A DNA stretch of 64,000 nt from Bacteroidota bacterium (GTDB taxonomy: Bacteria > Bacteroidota > Bacteroidia > Bacteroidales > F082): NCBI GenBank assembly GCA_016845105.1, contig JAERTF010000147.1:1-64000 (forward strand), given 5' to 3'. The notes beneath the pieces were generated by a model. The model worked only from the letters and a program-made list of their open reading frames with translations. It did not search any database and was not told where the DNA came from. The translations under genes and the position numbers were made by a program. Position 1 is the first letter of the stretch; each line of letters begins with the position of its first letter. Below, piece after piece: positions 1-8,612 of the stretch.

Positions 1-1373
1 ACTATAGATGATGTTGTAGCAATGATAATAATAAGAGTTATATGCCTTAGAAATGTGTCGTTAATATGTCTCCAAACGAATAGTTTTAATGTTACAATAG
101 TAATTGTTAATATAAGAGTTGTTATGGCAAGGAAAACCGGAATTTCCAATAATACATAAGTTATAGTTAATCCAAAGAATGTAATTATGAATGGACTTAG
201 AATTGGTAATTTGCGATTATCAGTTGTATCCAGAAAAGCAACAAATAGATAATATATACTAATACCTATACCTACGAGTATAACAAATGGAAAGGCTATA
301 TTATTTAACTGGAAGTTGGGATCTACCATAAAGGATAAGCTGCTATCAGTTGATGCGAAATACAATATATAAATAGGCACCAATGTAAACATCCAAAGAA
401 TTGAATATCCAAGAATGATTTTTATGGGTGTATGTGTTATTTTAGTTTTGCTTAAATAGTTATATGAGGCTATTGACAGCACCACTAGTTGAACAATATT
501 AATCAGAAGGTCGCCCAAAGAATTTGTAAGTGGTATATTGGAAATTGAAGCACTAAATAACGTTGAGTTTTTGAGTGCAAACGGAATTTGAAAGTAGTAT
601 AGTAATATCCATAGAATGGATGAAATAAACACAAAAAGTAATGGCTTAAATAAAGTCCTATTACCTGAATATGATATACCAAGTATGAAATAGTATAGAG
701 TTATAGAGATTGTAATATAGCAAAGGATAAAAATGGAAAATTCCAGAATAGATGCAGTTGTAGAGTCATTATAATCGGTGATAATATTTATCCCCAATAA
801 AAACTGGTTAGCGTTATTGTAAGTCTTATGTTGCGATTGATCTTCATCAAGGGTTAGTTCAATATTATTATTAATGTAATATTTTGGTTTAAAACCAGAG
901 ACCAAAAGATCATTACGCATTATGTAATCTGTTTTGATCAAATCAAATAAGTAAATCGTGCTTTGTCCTTCTTTTAAGGCTGTGTATATATACCACCCTG
1001 ATGGTAACTTAATACTATGAATTCTGTAATCTGGCACTAAACCCGATATGGAACTAGGATCGATTTGATTGTTATTCCAATATGAAAGGCTATCACCTGA
1101 GACAACATAACATAAAAAATCAGAGCTCTGTAAAGTACTATCCAGTTGATCCCATATGTTATTCGATTCTAGTTTGATGAATTCAGACACAACACCTTCC
1201 AGGTTTAGCATTTTAACAGACTGAATATCAAGCAGATGGCCCAATCTCTCAGCGTCTTTTTCTGTAGATTTTTTTGAGTTGTGGGTTAATTGGGTTACAA
1301 TGAATGTAAGAACAAGAATTACTGAGATTAGAAAGAATAAATTTGTTTTTTTTGATAAAGTTCGCCAAAACAT
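1..1373 (-). CDS. Large multi-pass membrane protein, N-terminal part (possible sensor kinase)
   Basis: An open frame starts at the ATG at 1371-1373 and stays open to the left edge, so the protein is cut after about 457 residues. It begins MFWRTLSKKTNLFF and has a transmembrane helix at about residues 9-27. An extracytoplasmic region of roughly 190 residues follows, then a run of hydrophobic segments that I read as six to eight helices. This layout, one helix plus a periplasmic sensor and then a multi-pass membrane block, is seen in large Bacteroidota sensor histidine kinases. No kinase or catalytic motif lies inside the window, so that role is inference. A TAnnTTTG promoter element lies about 38 bases upstream of the start, so the gene may be transcribed separately from the mnmG operon. 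Confidence in the gene is high; confidence in its function is low. Confidence 0.7.
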   Translation of the reverse strand, partial: MFWRTLSKKTNLFFLISVILVLTFIVTQLTHNSKKSTEKDAERLGHLLDIQSVKMLNLEGVVSEFIKLESNNIWDQLDSTLQSSDFLCYVVSGDSLSYWNNNQIDPSSISGLVPDYRIHSIKLPSGWYIYTALKEGQSTIYLFDLIKTDYIMRNDLLVSGFKPKYYINNNIELTLDEDQSQHKTYNNANQFLLGINIITDYNDSTTASILEFSIFILCYITISITLYYFILGISYSGNRTLFKPLLFVFISSILWILLYYFQIPFALKNSTLFSASISNIPLTNSLGDLLINIVQLVVLSIASYNYLSKTKITHTPIKIILGYSILWMFTLVPIYILYFASTDSSLSFMVDPNFQLNNIAFPFVILVGIGISIYYLFVAFLDTTDNRKLPILSPFIITFFGLTITYVLLEIPVFLAITTLILTITIVTLKLFVWRHINDTFLRHITLIIIIATTSSI

Positions 1374-1410
1374 TAATGAAGTGTATTTGTCATTAAGAGC
1401 AAAATTGCCA

Positions 1411-1418
1411 CAAATATA
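1411..1418 (-). promoter_or_regulatory. -7 promoter element for the left-edge membrane protein
   Basis: On the minus strand this reads TATATTTG, an exact match to the Bacteroidota -7 consensus TAnnTTTG. It lies 38 bases before the ATG at 1373. No clear -33 TTTG was identified, so this is a candidate by position and motif only. Confidence 0.45.
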
Positions 1419-1439
1419 GTAGTCAAATATAGGACTATT

Positions 1440-2345
1440 TTATTTTCCTTTTTGTACAACAAATATCATGCTGGAATAATTATTGTTTTTCCTTGCTTTA
1501 AAATTAGAAAGATACCCCCCAATTATTGCTGTTAATAATGGGAATCTATTTTTCTTATATTTCTCACTTAACATGCTTACATAATAAGCATCAAGTTTCA
1601 TGGGTTCAGCATGAATTAATTTAAGATCATGTTTCTCCAATAGTTTGTTAAATGTTTTTTGTGTAAAATGGTATAAATGCCTAGGTACATCCAATGCAGA
1701 CCAATATTTCTGATATTTATTTGCATCTGGAGAGTTTAAATTTGGTAATGCAAAAATTAGAGTTCCATTTTCTTTAATCAAACGTTTTACTTGCATAAGT
1801 CTGTTGTTTAAATTTGAGACATGCTCAAGAACATGCCACATGGAAATTACATCAAAATATTCGGGCTGTAGAGAATCTAATTTGTCCTCATCATAAATAT
1901 CAAGTGAATACTCTTTTTTTGAGAAACTACGTGCAGTAATATTTGGCTCTATACCTGTGGTTTCCCAAGAATTTGTATTGAAGTAGTTCAGCAGTTCACC
2001 CGATCCAGATCCTATGTCTAATATTTTACCTGATTTACAAAAGGATGAAACCAGATTGTATTTTCTTTTTATATTAATTGATCTTAACAGTGAATACAAA
2101 CTAGCTATTGGACCACCATCTTTTGTGTTGTGCGACAAGTATTCATCAGTTTCATAATACCTTGCTAGGTTTTTGGGTACGGGGTTAGTGAAAACAAATT
2201 CACATTTATTGCATTTTGTAATTGTAAAGTCCTCTTGTGTATAAAAGTAATCTTTTGTCTCCATATAGAGAGAAAGGTCGTTACTTTCACATATTGGACA
2301 TTGAACTACTGGAATGAGATTTGAGTTTTGTTTCACGTGAAACAT
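1440..2345 (-). CDS. Zinc-ribbon SAM-dependent methyltransferase
   Basis: This 301-residue class I methyltransferase has an N-terminal Cys4 zinc ribbon: CPIC at about 17-20 and CNKC at about 45-48. Motif I (LDIGSGSG) is at about 109-116, and a WHVLEHV segment typical of the Methyltransf_23 group follows. The fold predicts transfer of a methyl group from SAM; the substrate is unknown. Zinc-ribbon members are often linked to surface glycan or small-molecule modification. The only plausible ATG lies inside a parS site, so the first six codons (MFHVKQ) are parS sequence. The next Met is past the first zinc-ribbon pair, so the start is probably real. It is the last gene of the ybeY-mnmG operon, with a 3-base gap from mnmG. 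Confidence 0.85.
   Translation of the reverse strand: MFHVKQNSNLIPVVQCPICESNDLSLYMETKDYFYTQEDFTITKCNKCEFVFTNPVPKNLARYYETDEYLSHNTKDGGPIASLYSLLRSINIKRKYNLVSSFCKSGKILDIGSGSGELLNYFNTNSWETTGIEPNITARSFSKKEYSLDIYDEDKLDSLQPEYFDVISMWHVLEHVSNLNNRLMQVKRLIKENGTLIFALPNLNSPDANKYQKYWSALDVPRHLYHFTQKTFNKLLEKHDLKLIHAEPMKLDAYYVSMLSEKYKKNRFPLLTAIIGGYLSNFKARKNNNYSSMIFVVQKGK
2329..2344. other. parS centromere-like site 1 (ParB/Spo0J binding)
   Basis: TGTTTCACGTGAAACA is a perfect 16-bp palindrome that matches the conserved bacterial parS consensus. It overlaps the methyltransferase start: its first base on the minus strand is the T of the ATG. ParB binding here would nucleate chromosome segregation and SMC loading. 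parS sites cluster around oriC in most bacteria, so this suggests an origin-proximal locus. Confidence 0.85.
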
Positions 2346-2348
2346 TTT

Positions 2349-4217
2349 TTAGCGACCAATGAAAACTGCAATTACACTTATATCAGATGGTGAAATTCCA
2401 CTAATACGTGATGCTTGTCCAATGGTCGTAGGTTTAATTAATGTTAATTTTTCTCTTGCTTCGGTTGATAGCGATTTTAAACTATGGTAATCGAAATCTG
2501 TTTTCAATGGAATGTCTTCAAGTTTTGAAAGTTTTGAAACGAGCTCTTTCTCCTTTTCGATATACCCATCATATTTAATTAATATCTCAGCTGCGCTGAG
2601 TTCTTCTTTTGTGTACTTGTTTGAATCAATAATTTCACGAAAGTTAGTTGAGGCGCTAATTAGTTCATTAATTGAAATTTGTGGTCGTAATAGTACATCT
2701 GAAATTTTTGTTTTTTGTCGCAAAGGAGATGTATTCTTTTTTTCTAGTAGTGAATTTGCTTCATCCGGACCAATGCTTTGCTTTTTTGTAAACTTTATTA
2801 TAGCATCAATTGCTTTTTTCTTTTTAATGACTCTATCGAATCGTTCCTTTGATGCAAGGCCTATCTCATATCCCATCGGTGTTAGCCTAACGTCGGCATT
2901 ATCTTGCCTTAATAGTATTCTATATTCGGCTCGTGAGGTAAACATCCTATATGGCTCATCAACACCTTTGGTAATTAAGTCATCTATTAGTACACCAATG
3001 TAAGCCTCATGTCTCTTTAGAATAAATGGGTTTTTGTTGACTATTTTTAAATGAGCATTAATACCTGCCATCAACCCCTGGGCAGCTGCCTCTTCGTATC
3101 CTGTAGTACCATTAATTTGCCCTGCAAAATACAAATTTGATATTAACTTAGTTTCAAGAGAGTACCCCAATTGAGTGGGGGGGAAATAATCATATTCTAT
3201 GGCATAGCCAGGAATAAAAATTTTTGCATTTTCAAATCCCGGCACTTTATGCAGCGCGCTTAGCTGTATATGATCTGGGAGTGAAGATGAAAAACCATTT
3301 ACATAGTATTCAATAGTCTCCCAACCTTCTGGCTCAACAAAAAGTTGATGCCTGGTTTTTTCAGAAAAGCGTTCTATTTTATCTTCTATTGATGGGCAGT
3401 ATCTTGGTCCGGTACCTTCAATTCTTCCAGCAAACATTGGTGAATCGTTAAAACCCAACCTTAATTCATCATGTACTATAGGTGATGTATAGGTTATCCA
3501 ACAGCTTCGTTGTTTTGTAAGCCTATTCTGCTTAAGAAATGAAAACCCTTCAGGTTCTTCATCACCTACCTGCTCTTCCATTTTTGAAAAATCAATTGTG
3601 CGTCCATCTACCCTTACAGGAGTGCCAGTTTTTAACCTATCACTTTTGAATCCCAATTGCCTTAATTGCTCTGTTAAACCAAATGAAGACTGGTCACCAA
3701 TTCTACCACCACCATAACTGTTTTTACCAATATGGATTTTGCCATTTAAAAATGTTCCATTTGTAAGTATAACAGAAGTGGCATAGATTTTCTGGCCCAA
3801 CTGAGTTTCTACACCAACAACTTTATTTTCTTTGGTAATAATATTTGTTACAGTATCCTGCCAGAAATCCAAATTGGGTGTTTTTTCAAGCATGTTTCTC
3901 CATTCGATGGCAAACTGGACTCTATCGTTTTGTGTTCTTGGGCTCCACATTGCTGGCCCTTTTGATTTGTTCAACATTCTGAACTGAATCATTGTTTTGT
4001 CTGACACGATGCCAGAATAGCCTCCCAATGCATCAATTTCCCTAACAATTTGTCCCTTTGCCACACCACCCATGGCTGGGTTACACGACATTTGAGCAAT
4101 GCGCTGAAGGTTCATTGTAATCAATAGTACTTTTGAACCTAGGTTTGCAGCAGCAGCAGCGGCTTCTGCTCCGGCATGACCAGCACCAACAACTATAATA
4201 TCATATTGCTCAAACAT
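2349..4217 (-). CDS. mnmG: tRNA uridine-5-carboxymethylaminomethyl(34) synthesis enzyme MnmG
   Basis: MnmG (GidA) is an FAD enzyme that works with the GTPase MnmE to place the carboxymethylaminomethyl group on wobble U34 of tRNAs. The N-terminus MFEQYDIIVVGAGHAGAE carries the FAD-binding GxGxxG motif. Typical family segments follow: CNPAMGGVAKGQIVREID, the SYGGGRIG region, and TGYEEAAAQG near residue 365. The C-terminal helical MnmE/tRNA-binding domain ends ASRISGISPSDISVI. The length, about 622 residues, is normal. A longer frame starting TTG at 4241 would simply translate the upstream parS site, so the ATG at 4215-4217 is chosen because it aligns with E. coli MnmG. It sits in an operon with ybeY upstream and a methyltransferase downstream. 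Confidence 0.97.
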   Translation of the reverse strand: MFEQYDIIVVGAGHAGAEAAAAAANLGSKVLLITMNLQRIAQMSCNPAMGGVAKGQIVREIDALGGYSGIVSDKTMIQFRMLNKSKGPAMWSPRTQNDRVQFAIEWRNMLEKTPNLDFWQDTVTNIITKENKVVGVETQLGQKIYATSVILTNGTFLNGKIHIGKNSYGGGRIGDQSSFGLTEQLRQLGFKSDRLKTGTPVRVDGRTIDFSKMEEQVGDEEPEGFSFLKQNRLTKQRSCWITYTSPIVHDELRLGFNDSPMFAGRIEGTGPRYCPSIEDKIERFSEKTRHQLFVEPEGWETIEYYVNGFSSSLPDHIQLSALHKVPGFENAKIFIPGYAIEYDYFPPTQLGYSLETKLISNLYFAGQINGTTGYEEAAAQGLMAGINAHLKIVNKNPFILKRHEAYIGVLIDDLITKGVDEPYRMFTSRAEYRILLRQDNADVRLTPMGYEIGLASKERFDRVIKKKKAIDAIIKFTKKQSIGPDEANSLLEKKNTSPLRQKTKISDVLLRPQISINELISASTNFREIIDSNKYTKEELSAAEILIKYDGYIEKEKELVSKLSKLEDIPLKTDFDYHSLKSLSTEAREKLTLIKPTTIGQASRISGISPSDISVIAVFIGR

Positions 4218-4224
4218 ATTTATT

Positions 4225-4240
4225 TGTTTCACGTGGAACA
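4225..4240. other. parS centromere-like site 2
   Basis: TGTTTCACGTGGAACA; its reverse complement, TGTTCCACGTGAAACA, is the classical B. subtilis parS sequence. It lies in the 33-base gap between ybeY and mnmG, about 1.9 kb from the first parS. Two sites this close make a chance match very unlikely. Confidence 0.88.
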
Positions 4241-4250
4241 ATTTCGAAAA

Positions 4251-4670
4251 TTAAGACTGCAAATTTAAATAATAATCTTCTTTGCTTCTCATTTGTTTTT
4301 TTTCAGTAGGAGTGGAGTCATTATATCCAAGAAGGTGAAGTACACCATGAACTATAACACGATTAAATTCATTCTTGTATGTTGTGTCATGTTTTTTCGA
4401 ATTTTCAAAAACCCGATCTATGCTAATGTATATTTCACCAGAAACTACTTCTTTGTTCTCGGTTGTTGGGAAGGTAATGATGTCTGTGAAAGTGTCGTGA
4501 TTAAGGAACTTCACATTAATCTGGTTCAGCATACGATCATCACAAATTATATATTGTATATCTCCTACTTTTTTGTTTTCATTATTAACGACTGCCTTAA
4601 TCCAACTTTTTGTCAATAATTCATTTATAGTATCAAAGGGAGTTTTTAATTGATATGTAAAGCTAATCAT
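4251..4670 (-). CDS. ybeY: rRNA maturation endoribonuclease YbeY
   Basis: YbeY is a zinc-dependent endoribonuclease involved in 16S rRNA 3'-end maturation and ribosome quality control. The protein carries the family signature HGVLHLLGYND, which provides His ligands, and an upstream DIITFP segment. The start at 4670 (MISFTYQ) matches the length and N-terminus of Bacteroidota YbeY. The in-frame Met seven codons upstream (4691) would lengthen the overlap with the upstream gene from 8 to 29 bases. The ATG...TAG overlap with the preceding gene suggests translational coupling. About 139 residues, normal for the family. The next position of the classic His triad is Asn in place of Asp or His in GYND, which is also seen in other family members. 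Confidence 0.93.
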   Translation of the reverse strand: MISFTYQLKTPFDTINELLTKSWIKAVVNNENKKVGDIQYIICDDRMLNQINVKFLNHDTFTDIITFPTTENKEVVSGEIYISIDRVFENSKKHDTTYKNEFNRVIVHGVLHLLGYNDSTPTEKKQMRSKEDYYLNLQS

Positions 4671-5151
4671 CTTCCCTTTTAACTTTTTCAAGCACCGGAT
4701 GCTTGCTAAAATACTTGGCTAACAAAGTTGATCTCTTTTTGTATATTTCGTTATGAAGGGCACTAATATCAAACTCCAAGGATATCATGTTATCATCTTT
4801 TGTGCTTATCTTGTCAACCAAAGAGTGAATAAGAAATAATTTTCTGTCACCATCTTTTTTCATTATATCTTCAAAATCAAATTTTTCAGAAAAAAGAGTA
4901 ACAACCTGATAATCAACCCCATGAAATGATATTGTGATGTTTTTGTAGTCGGAATGATAGCCAATGCTAATATTTTCATTCGGATAGTTTTCGAGCAGAT
5001 AATTAAACAATTCACTTACTGATATAAGAATGTTTCCGTAATACGTATCATTGATAAAGAGCTGATCGCAAACTGCATCAACAAAAAATTCAATATCTCT
5101 TATGGATTCTGGTTTAAGATTAATAGTAACAGACTGATTGTTATTTACCAT
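4663..5151 (-). CDS. Small HATPase-like (anti-sigma/GHKL fold) ATP-binding protein
   Basis: This 162-residue soluble protein is recognised mainly from context and its N-terminal pattern. It starts with a beta-strand and then a helix pair (residues about 15-60) resembling the N-box region of RsbW-type HATPase_c_2 proteins (ISVSELFNYLLENY). In Bacteroidota an RsbW-like ATP-binding protein commonly precedes ybeY. The usual DxGxG nucleotide loop is not clear, so ATP binding is uncertain here. It overlaps the upstream DUF4175 gene by 11 bases and ybeY by 8 bases, so all are likely co-translated. Its cellular role is unknown. Confidence 0.7.
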   Translation of the reverse strand: MVNNNQSVTINLKPESIRDIEFFVDAVCDQLFINDTYYGNILISVSELFNYLLENYPNENISIGYHSDYKNITISFHGVDYQVVTLFSEKFDFEDIMKKDGDRKLFLIHSLVDKISTKDDNMISLEFDISALHNEIYKKRSTLLAKYFSKHPVLEKVKREDD

Positions 5152-8100
5152 CTTTATTTTCTTTTTCTAGTTTATAAAGATATTCTTTAAGCAGCTTTTT
5201 GTAATATGGAGCAACCTCAATGGGTGTCGTGATTAATATCTCCTCTTGTATATCTTTTGTTGGTTTATACTCAATTTTATTGTTTAGGTTACTAGATTTT
5301 CGATTTTTACCCTCCTTCGACTCTCGCTTTTTCTCCTTTTCCCTTTCTTGTAAGGCTTTTTGTGATTTTAACAGTCTTGTTTCGATGTTTTTTTGCCTTT
5401 CGATGGTTTCCATTGTCACCCTTCTGTTAACTACATCGTCTTCTGTTTTTTTCATTTCTTCTACAACCTTGTTTAAAGCACTTCCATTACCACCTTCTCC
5501 TTCTAGTTGCTCAATAAATTCCTGAAGCATTCTTCTAATTTCACTTTGTGCGGCAGCCATCCTGGCCAATTCCTCACTTTTCTTATTAAGTCCATTTTCA
5601 CCATCTAAACCATTTTTTTTCGCTTTGCCTTTTAAACCTTCACTCATTCCTTTTTGTTGATTTAATATTTCAGACATCGACGGTGATTTACCTTTGCCTG
5701 GGTTTTTACATTTGCTTCCTCCTTTTTTGCTACTTGACATTTGCATTGCTTTCTTCATTTGTTCCAATGATTCACTAAGCATTAATGAAAGATTATTCAT
5801 AGATGTCATTGCATATTGTTGCTCTGATGATGCAGGTCCTTTTTTCTGTTCCTGTAGCTGTGATAAGGCATTTTCAATGTGCGCCACAATTTTTCCAGAT
5901 TCTTTTATAATAAATGGTTTTATGGCGGCCTGTCTTTTACCCATTGCTGATAACGAATCGTTAATAATCATAAAGTCATCCTTTAAATCAACTTGCTGAT
6001 CTCTGATTTCAGCATTTTTGGGATCGTTTTTGGATGTGATATGAAGAGTTTTTATTAGGCTTTCCTGGGCAAAACTTAAATCCAGAAGGTTGTCAAGCAT
6101 ATTTTTAATTTGATCAACGTCTTCTCCCATGCGCTCTTCCATTTCAGATTGCATCATCATAGAAAGGCCGTTTGCCATTTTCTGCATTTTATCGCCAGCG
6201 TTTTTTTGATTCTCTGAAGCTTTGTTTTTCTTTCCTTTTGAGATATTTTCCTGAGCATCCTCCATTTGTTTATTAATCTCAGTTGACATTGCAGTATCAA
6301 TTTCCATTTTATATGGATCCTCAAGCTCCTTGTTTAATTCATCTGCATTATCAAGGTCTTTCATCAATTCATCAAACTTATTCTGTATATCACTCTGTTT
6401 CTCTTTTGCCTCATCCTTGCTGTTTTCCTTGTTTTTCGTTTGATTACTAAGCTCTTTCTCTTCTTTTGCAAGCTTATTAAGCTCTTCGATAGACTCTTCA
6501 ATCAACCTTTCAAACTCCAACTGTTTATATAACTCTAGGTTTTGCTCAAGTTCATCTTTCAAGTCTTCATTTTGTTGTTTCATTTTATCCAAAAAATCCC
6601 CAACCTTTTCTTTTTCCAACTCTTCTTTAAGCTTTTCAATCTCTTTCTCAAGGTCTTTATTAAAGAGGTCGTTAAACAGTTCTTCCAGCTGTTTTAATTT
6701 TTCCACCAGATCAGGACTTAACTTATCCTTAAGAAGCTCCTCAAGTTCCTTAATGTCTTCATTTAACTTCTTAATTTCATCCAATTTATTTTTAATATCC
6801 TCTTCTTTTTTCAGCAAGTCAGACAGTTGTTGTTTATCAGCCCAGCTTAGATCTTTCTTCTCAAAAAGATTAAGTCTCGTCTCATCCAATTGTTTGTCTA
6901 AAGCATTGATTTCTTTAATGGATTCATTAAGCTTTGACTTCATCTGATTTGAGCTATTCTCAATCTTATTTTCTATTTCTTCTGCATCAGGTAACTGGAA
7001 AGAATACATTTCCGATTTAGAGCGTTTATACCAATTAACACCATCGTTATCTCTAACTTCAAAATAGTAATGTAAAGCATCTCCGGGCAACAACCCATAA
7101 TCCATGGCGAAAAGCATATAATCAAAATGTTGCTGAGATATTGAATTATCAATTATGAGCTTATTTTTTTTCCAGCCAGATTCAGGAATAGTATCTTTAC
7201 GATAATAAAAATACAATGATGAAAACCCATGGTCATCACTAATTGTACCGGTGAAATTAATTAACCCATAATTATTTTCATCCTTAAATTCATTGGCAGT
7301 AATAATGGGATATTCATCCTTAATTACTTGTACATTGAACGACATGGTATCATTGCTAACCATGTAACTATTATCAGAGCTTAATGAATAATTAAAATTG
7401 CTTGATGCAATCAAGTTATGCTTGAATACGTTCGACTCCTTATATTGTAAAATTGATATACTATCCTTAATAATAAAATGTACATTTCGGGTGTCACGGG
7501 TAAAAATACTCCAGCTTAACTTTGTTCCTTCTGGAACTATTAAATCGCCTGTGTTTTCAATAATATCAGCTTGTTTATTCAGGTATTTTGGGTAATCCAA
7601 AAGCACACTAAAGTTAAAAATTACAGGTTGTGGATATACTTCAAGATGGTATTTCGAACTGGTGAACTCGTCTGTTGCTATGGAAAAGTATTTATCGGAT
7701 AGAACATCCTTAAAGACATATTCAAAAATTCCCGGATTAATTTCTTGCATGTAGTAATTATAGCCATTTTCAACCACCCACACCTTATTTGGAATTTCGT
7801 CTCCAATCAACCTAAGTTTAATTGAATAATTATTGTGCTGAGCACACGTAAAGTTACTATTTAATAGCTCGATAGTATAGGGTAGGGGTTTTGCAAATTC
7901 TGTTGAGTGATTTATTATTCGATCAGTTGGGTTAAAAATAAAACCTGGAGATATGATTAAAATTACAAGTAATATTGCTAAAGGCGGGGCAAGGAATTTT
8001 ATATATCTGATATTTGTTCTGTATTTTATCGCACTTTTAAAAGGTACAGGACTGAGTGCTTCAGATTTCTGTTCAATGCTAGCCAGCAATAACTCCATAT

Positions 8101-8467
8101 TTGAATCAGTAGCCTTGTTGTGTAATTGCAACGTATTTAAAAGCTTATCGCTTACTTCAGGAAAATGTATGCCAATAATCATTGCAGCATCCTCATGTGA
8201 AATCATTTTTCCTAGCTTAATAATCTTCAAGGCGGGGATTATCACAAAATAAACTAGGATGACAAAAACAGCAGTTAGAAATAAATAGAAAATTATAGTT
8301 CTTGTAATTGTGTCAGACCAGGAAAGATGTTCAAAAAGACTAATTATCAAAAATAATACAGCAATAAGAGTAATGCTTAAAATGGCACCCTTGATTATTA
8401 AATTCTTGTAATACCTTCTAATGAAGTTGTTTAATTTTGATATTAATATGTCAAATGCAGAACTCAT
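5141..8467 (-). CDS. DUF4175 family membrane/coiled-coil protein
   Basis: About 1108 residues. Two helices near the N-terminus (about 23-45 and 52-77) and one at about 155-177 anchor it in the inner membrane. A beta-rich periplasmic region of roughly 300 residues follows. The rest is very long, charged coiled coil: Lys/Glu-rich heptads at about 500-780, and Met/Gln/Lys-rich helices to about 1040. The arrangement is that of the Bacteroidota DUF4175 family, whose function is unknown; a role in envelope architecture is only a guess. I chose the ATG at 8467 over the frame's first Met at 8521, because a TAnnTTTG promoter element at 8519-8526 covers the upstream Met. It is the first gene of the operon leading to mnmG. 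Confidence 0.85.
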   Translation of the reverse strand: MSSAFDILISKLNNFIRRYYKNLIIKGAILSITLIAVLFLIISLFEHLSWSDTITRTIIFYLFLTAVFVILVYFVIIPALKIIKLGKMISHEDAAMIIGIHFPEVSDKLLNTLQLHNKATDSNMELLLASIEQKSEALSPVPFKSAIKYRTNIRYIKFLAPPLAILLVILIISPGFIFNPTDRIINHSTEFAKPLPYTIELLNSNFTCAQHNNYSIKLRLIGDEIPNKVWVVENGYNYYMQEINPGIFEYVFKDVLSDKYFSIATDEFTSSKYHLEVYPQPVIFNFSVLLDYPKYLNKQADIIENTGDLIVPEGTKLSWSIFTRDTRNVHFIIKDSISILQYKESNVFKHNLIASSNFNYSLSSDNSYMVSNDTMSFNVQVIKDEYPIITANEFKDENNYGLINFTGTISDDHGFSSLYFYYRKDTIPESGWKKNKLIIDNSISQQHFDYMLFAMDYGLLPGDALHYYFEVRDNDGVNWYKRSKSEMYSFQLPDAEEIENKIENSSNQMKSKLNESIKEINALDKQLDETRLNLFEKKDLSWADKQQLSDLLKKEEDIKNKLDEIKKLNEDIKELEELLKDKLSPDLVEKLKQLEELFNDLFNKDLEKEIEKLKEELEKEKVGDFLDKMKQQNEDLKDELEQNLELYKQLEFERLIEESIEELNKLAKEEKELSNQTKNKENSKDEAKEKQSDIQNKFDELMKDLDNADELNKELEDPYKMEIDTAMSTEINKQMEDAQENISKGKKNKASENQKNAGDKMQKMANGLSMMMQSEMEERMGEDVDQIKNMLDNLLDLSFAQESLIKTLHITSKNDPKNAEIRDQQVDLKDDFMIINDSLSAMGKRQAAIKPFIIKESGKIVAHIENALSQLQEQKKGPASSEQQYAMTSMNNLSLMLSESLEQMKKAMQMSSSKKGGSKCKNPGKGKSPSMSEILNQQKGMSEGLKGKAKKNGLDGENGLNKKSEELARMAAAQSEIRRMLQEFIEQLEGEGGNGSALNKVVEEMKKTEDDVVNRRVTMETIERQKNIETRLLKSQKALQEREKEKKRESKEGKNRKSSNLNNKIEYKPTKDIQEEILITTPIEVAPYYKKLLKEYLYKLEKENKDGK

Positions 8468-8518
8468 GAAAACAATTGCGATCCTTTTTTTGTCTGTAAT
8501 AAGTATATTTGTAATCGG

Positions 8519-8526
8519 CAAAGATA
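8519..8526 (-). promoter_or_regulatory. -7 promoter element of the DUF4175-ybeY-mnmG operon
   Basis: The minus strand reads TATCTTTG, an exact TAnnTTTG match. Transcription starting a few bases downstream gives a leader of about 45 bases to the ATG at 8467 and excludes the upstream in-frame Met. Confidence 0.55.
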
Positions 8527-8612
8527 TAAATTCGAGAACTCAATGCAGATATAGTTAAATAAGGGTGTTTAATATTATACATCCAAATGTCTAACAAATA
8601 AATCTCTGGACT

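Noticed and set aside
2512-3003. 163-residue plus-strand frame inside mnmG
   Set aside because: It is antisense to a clear mnmG coding region and has a Ser/Phe-rich composition typical of shadow frames.
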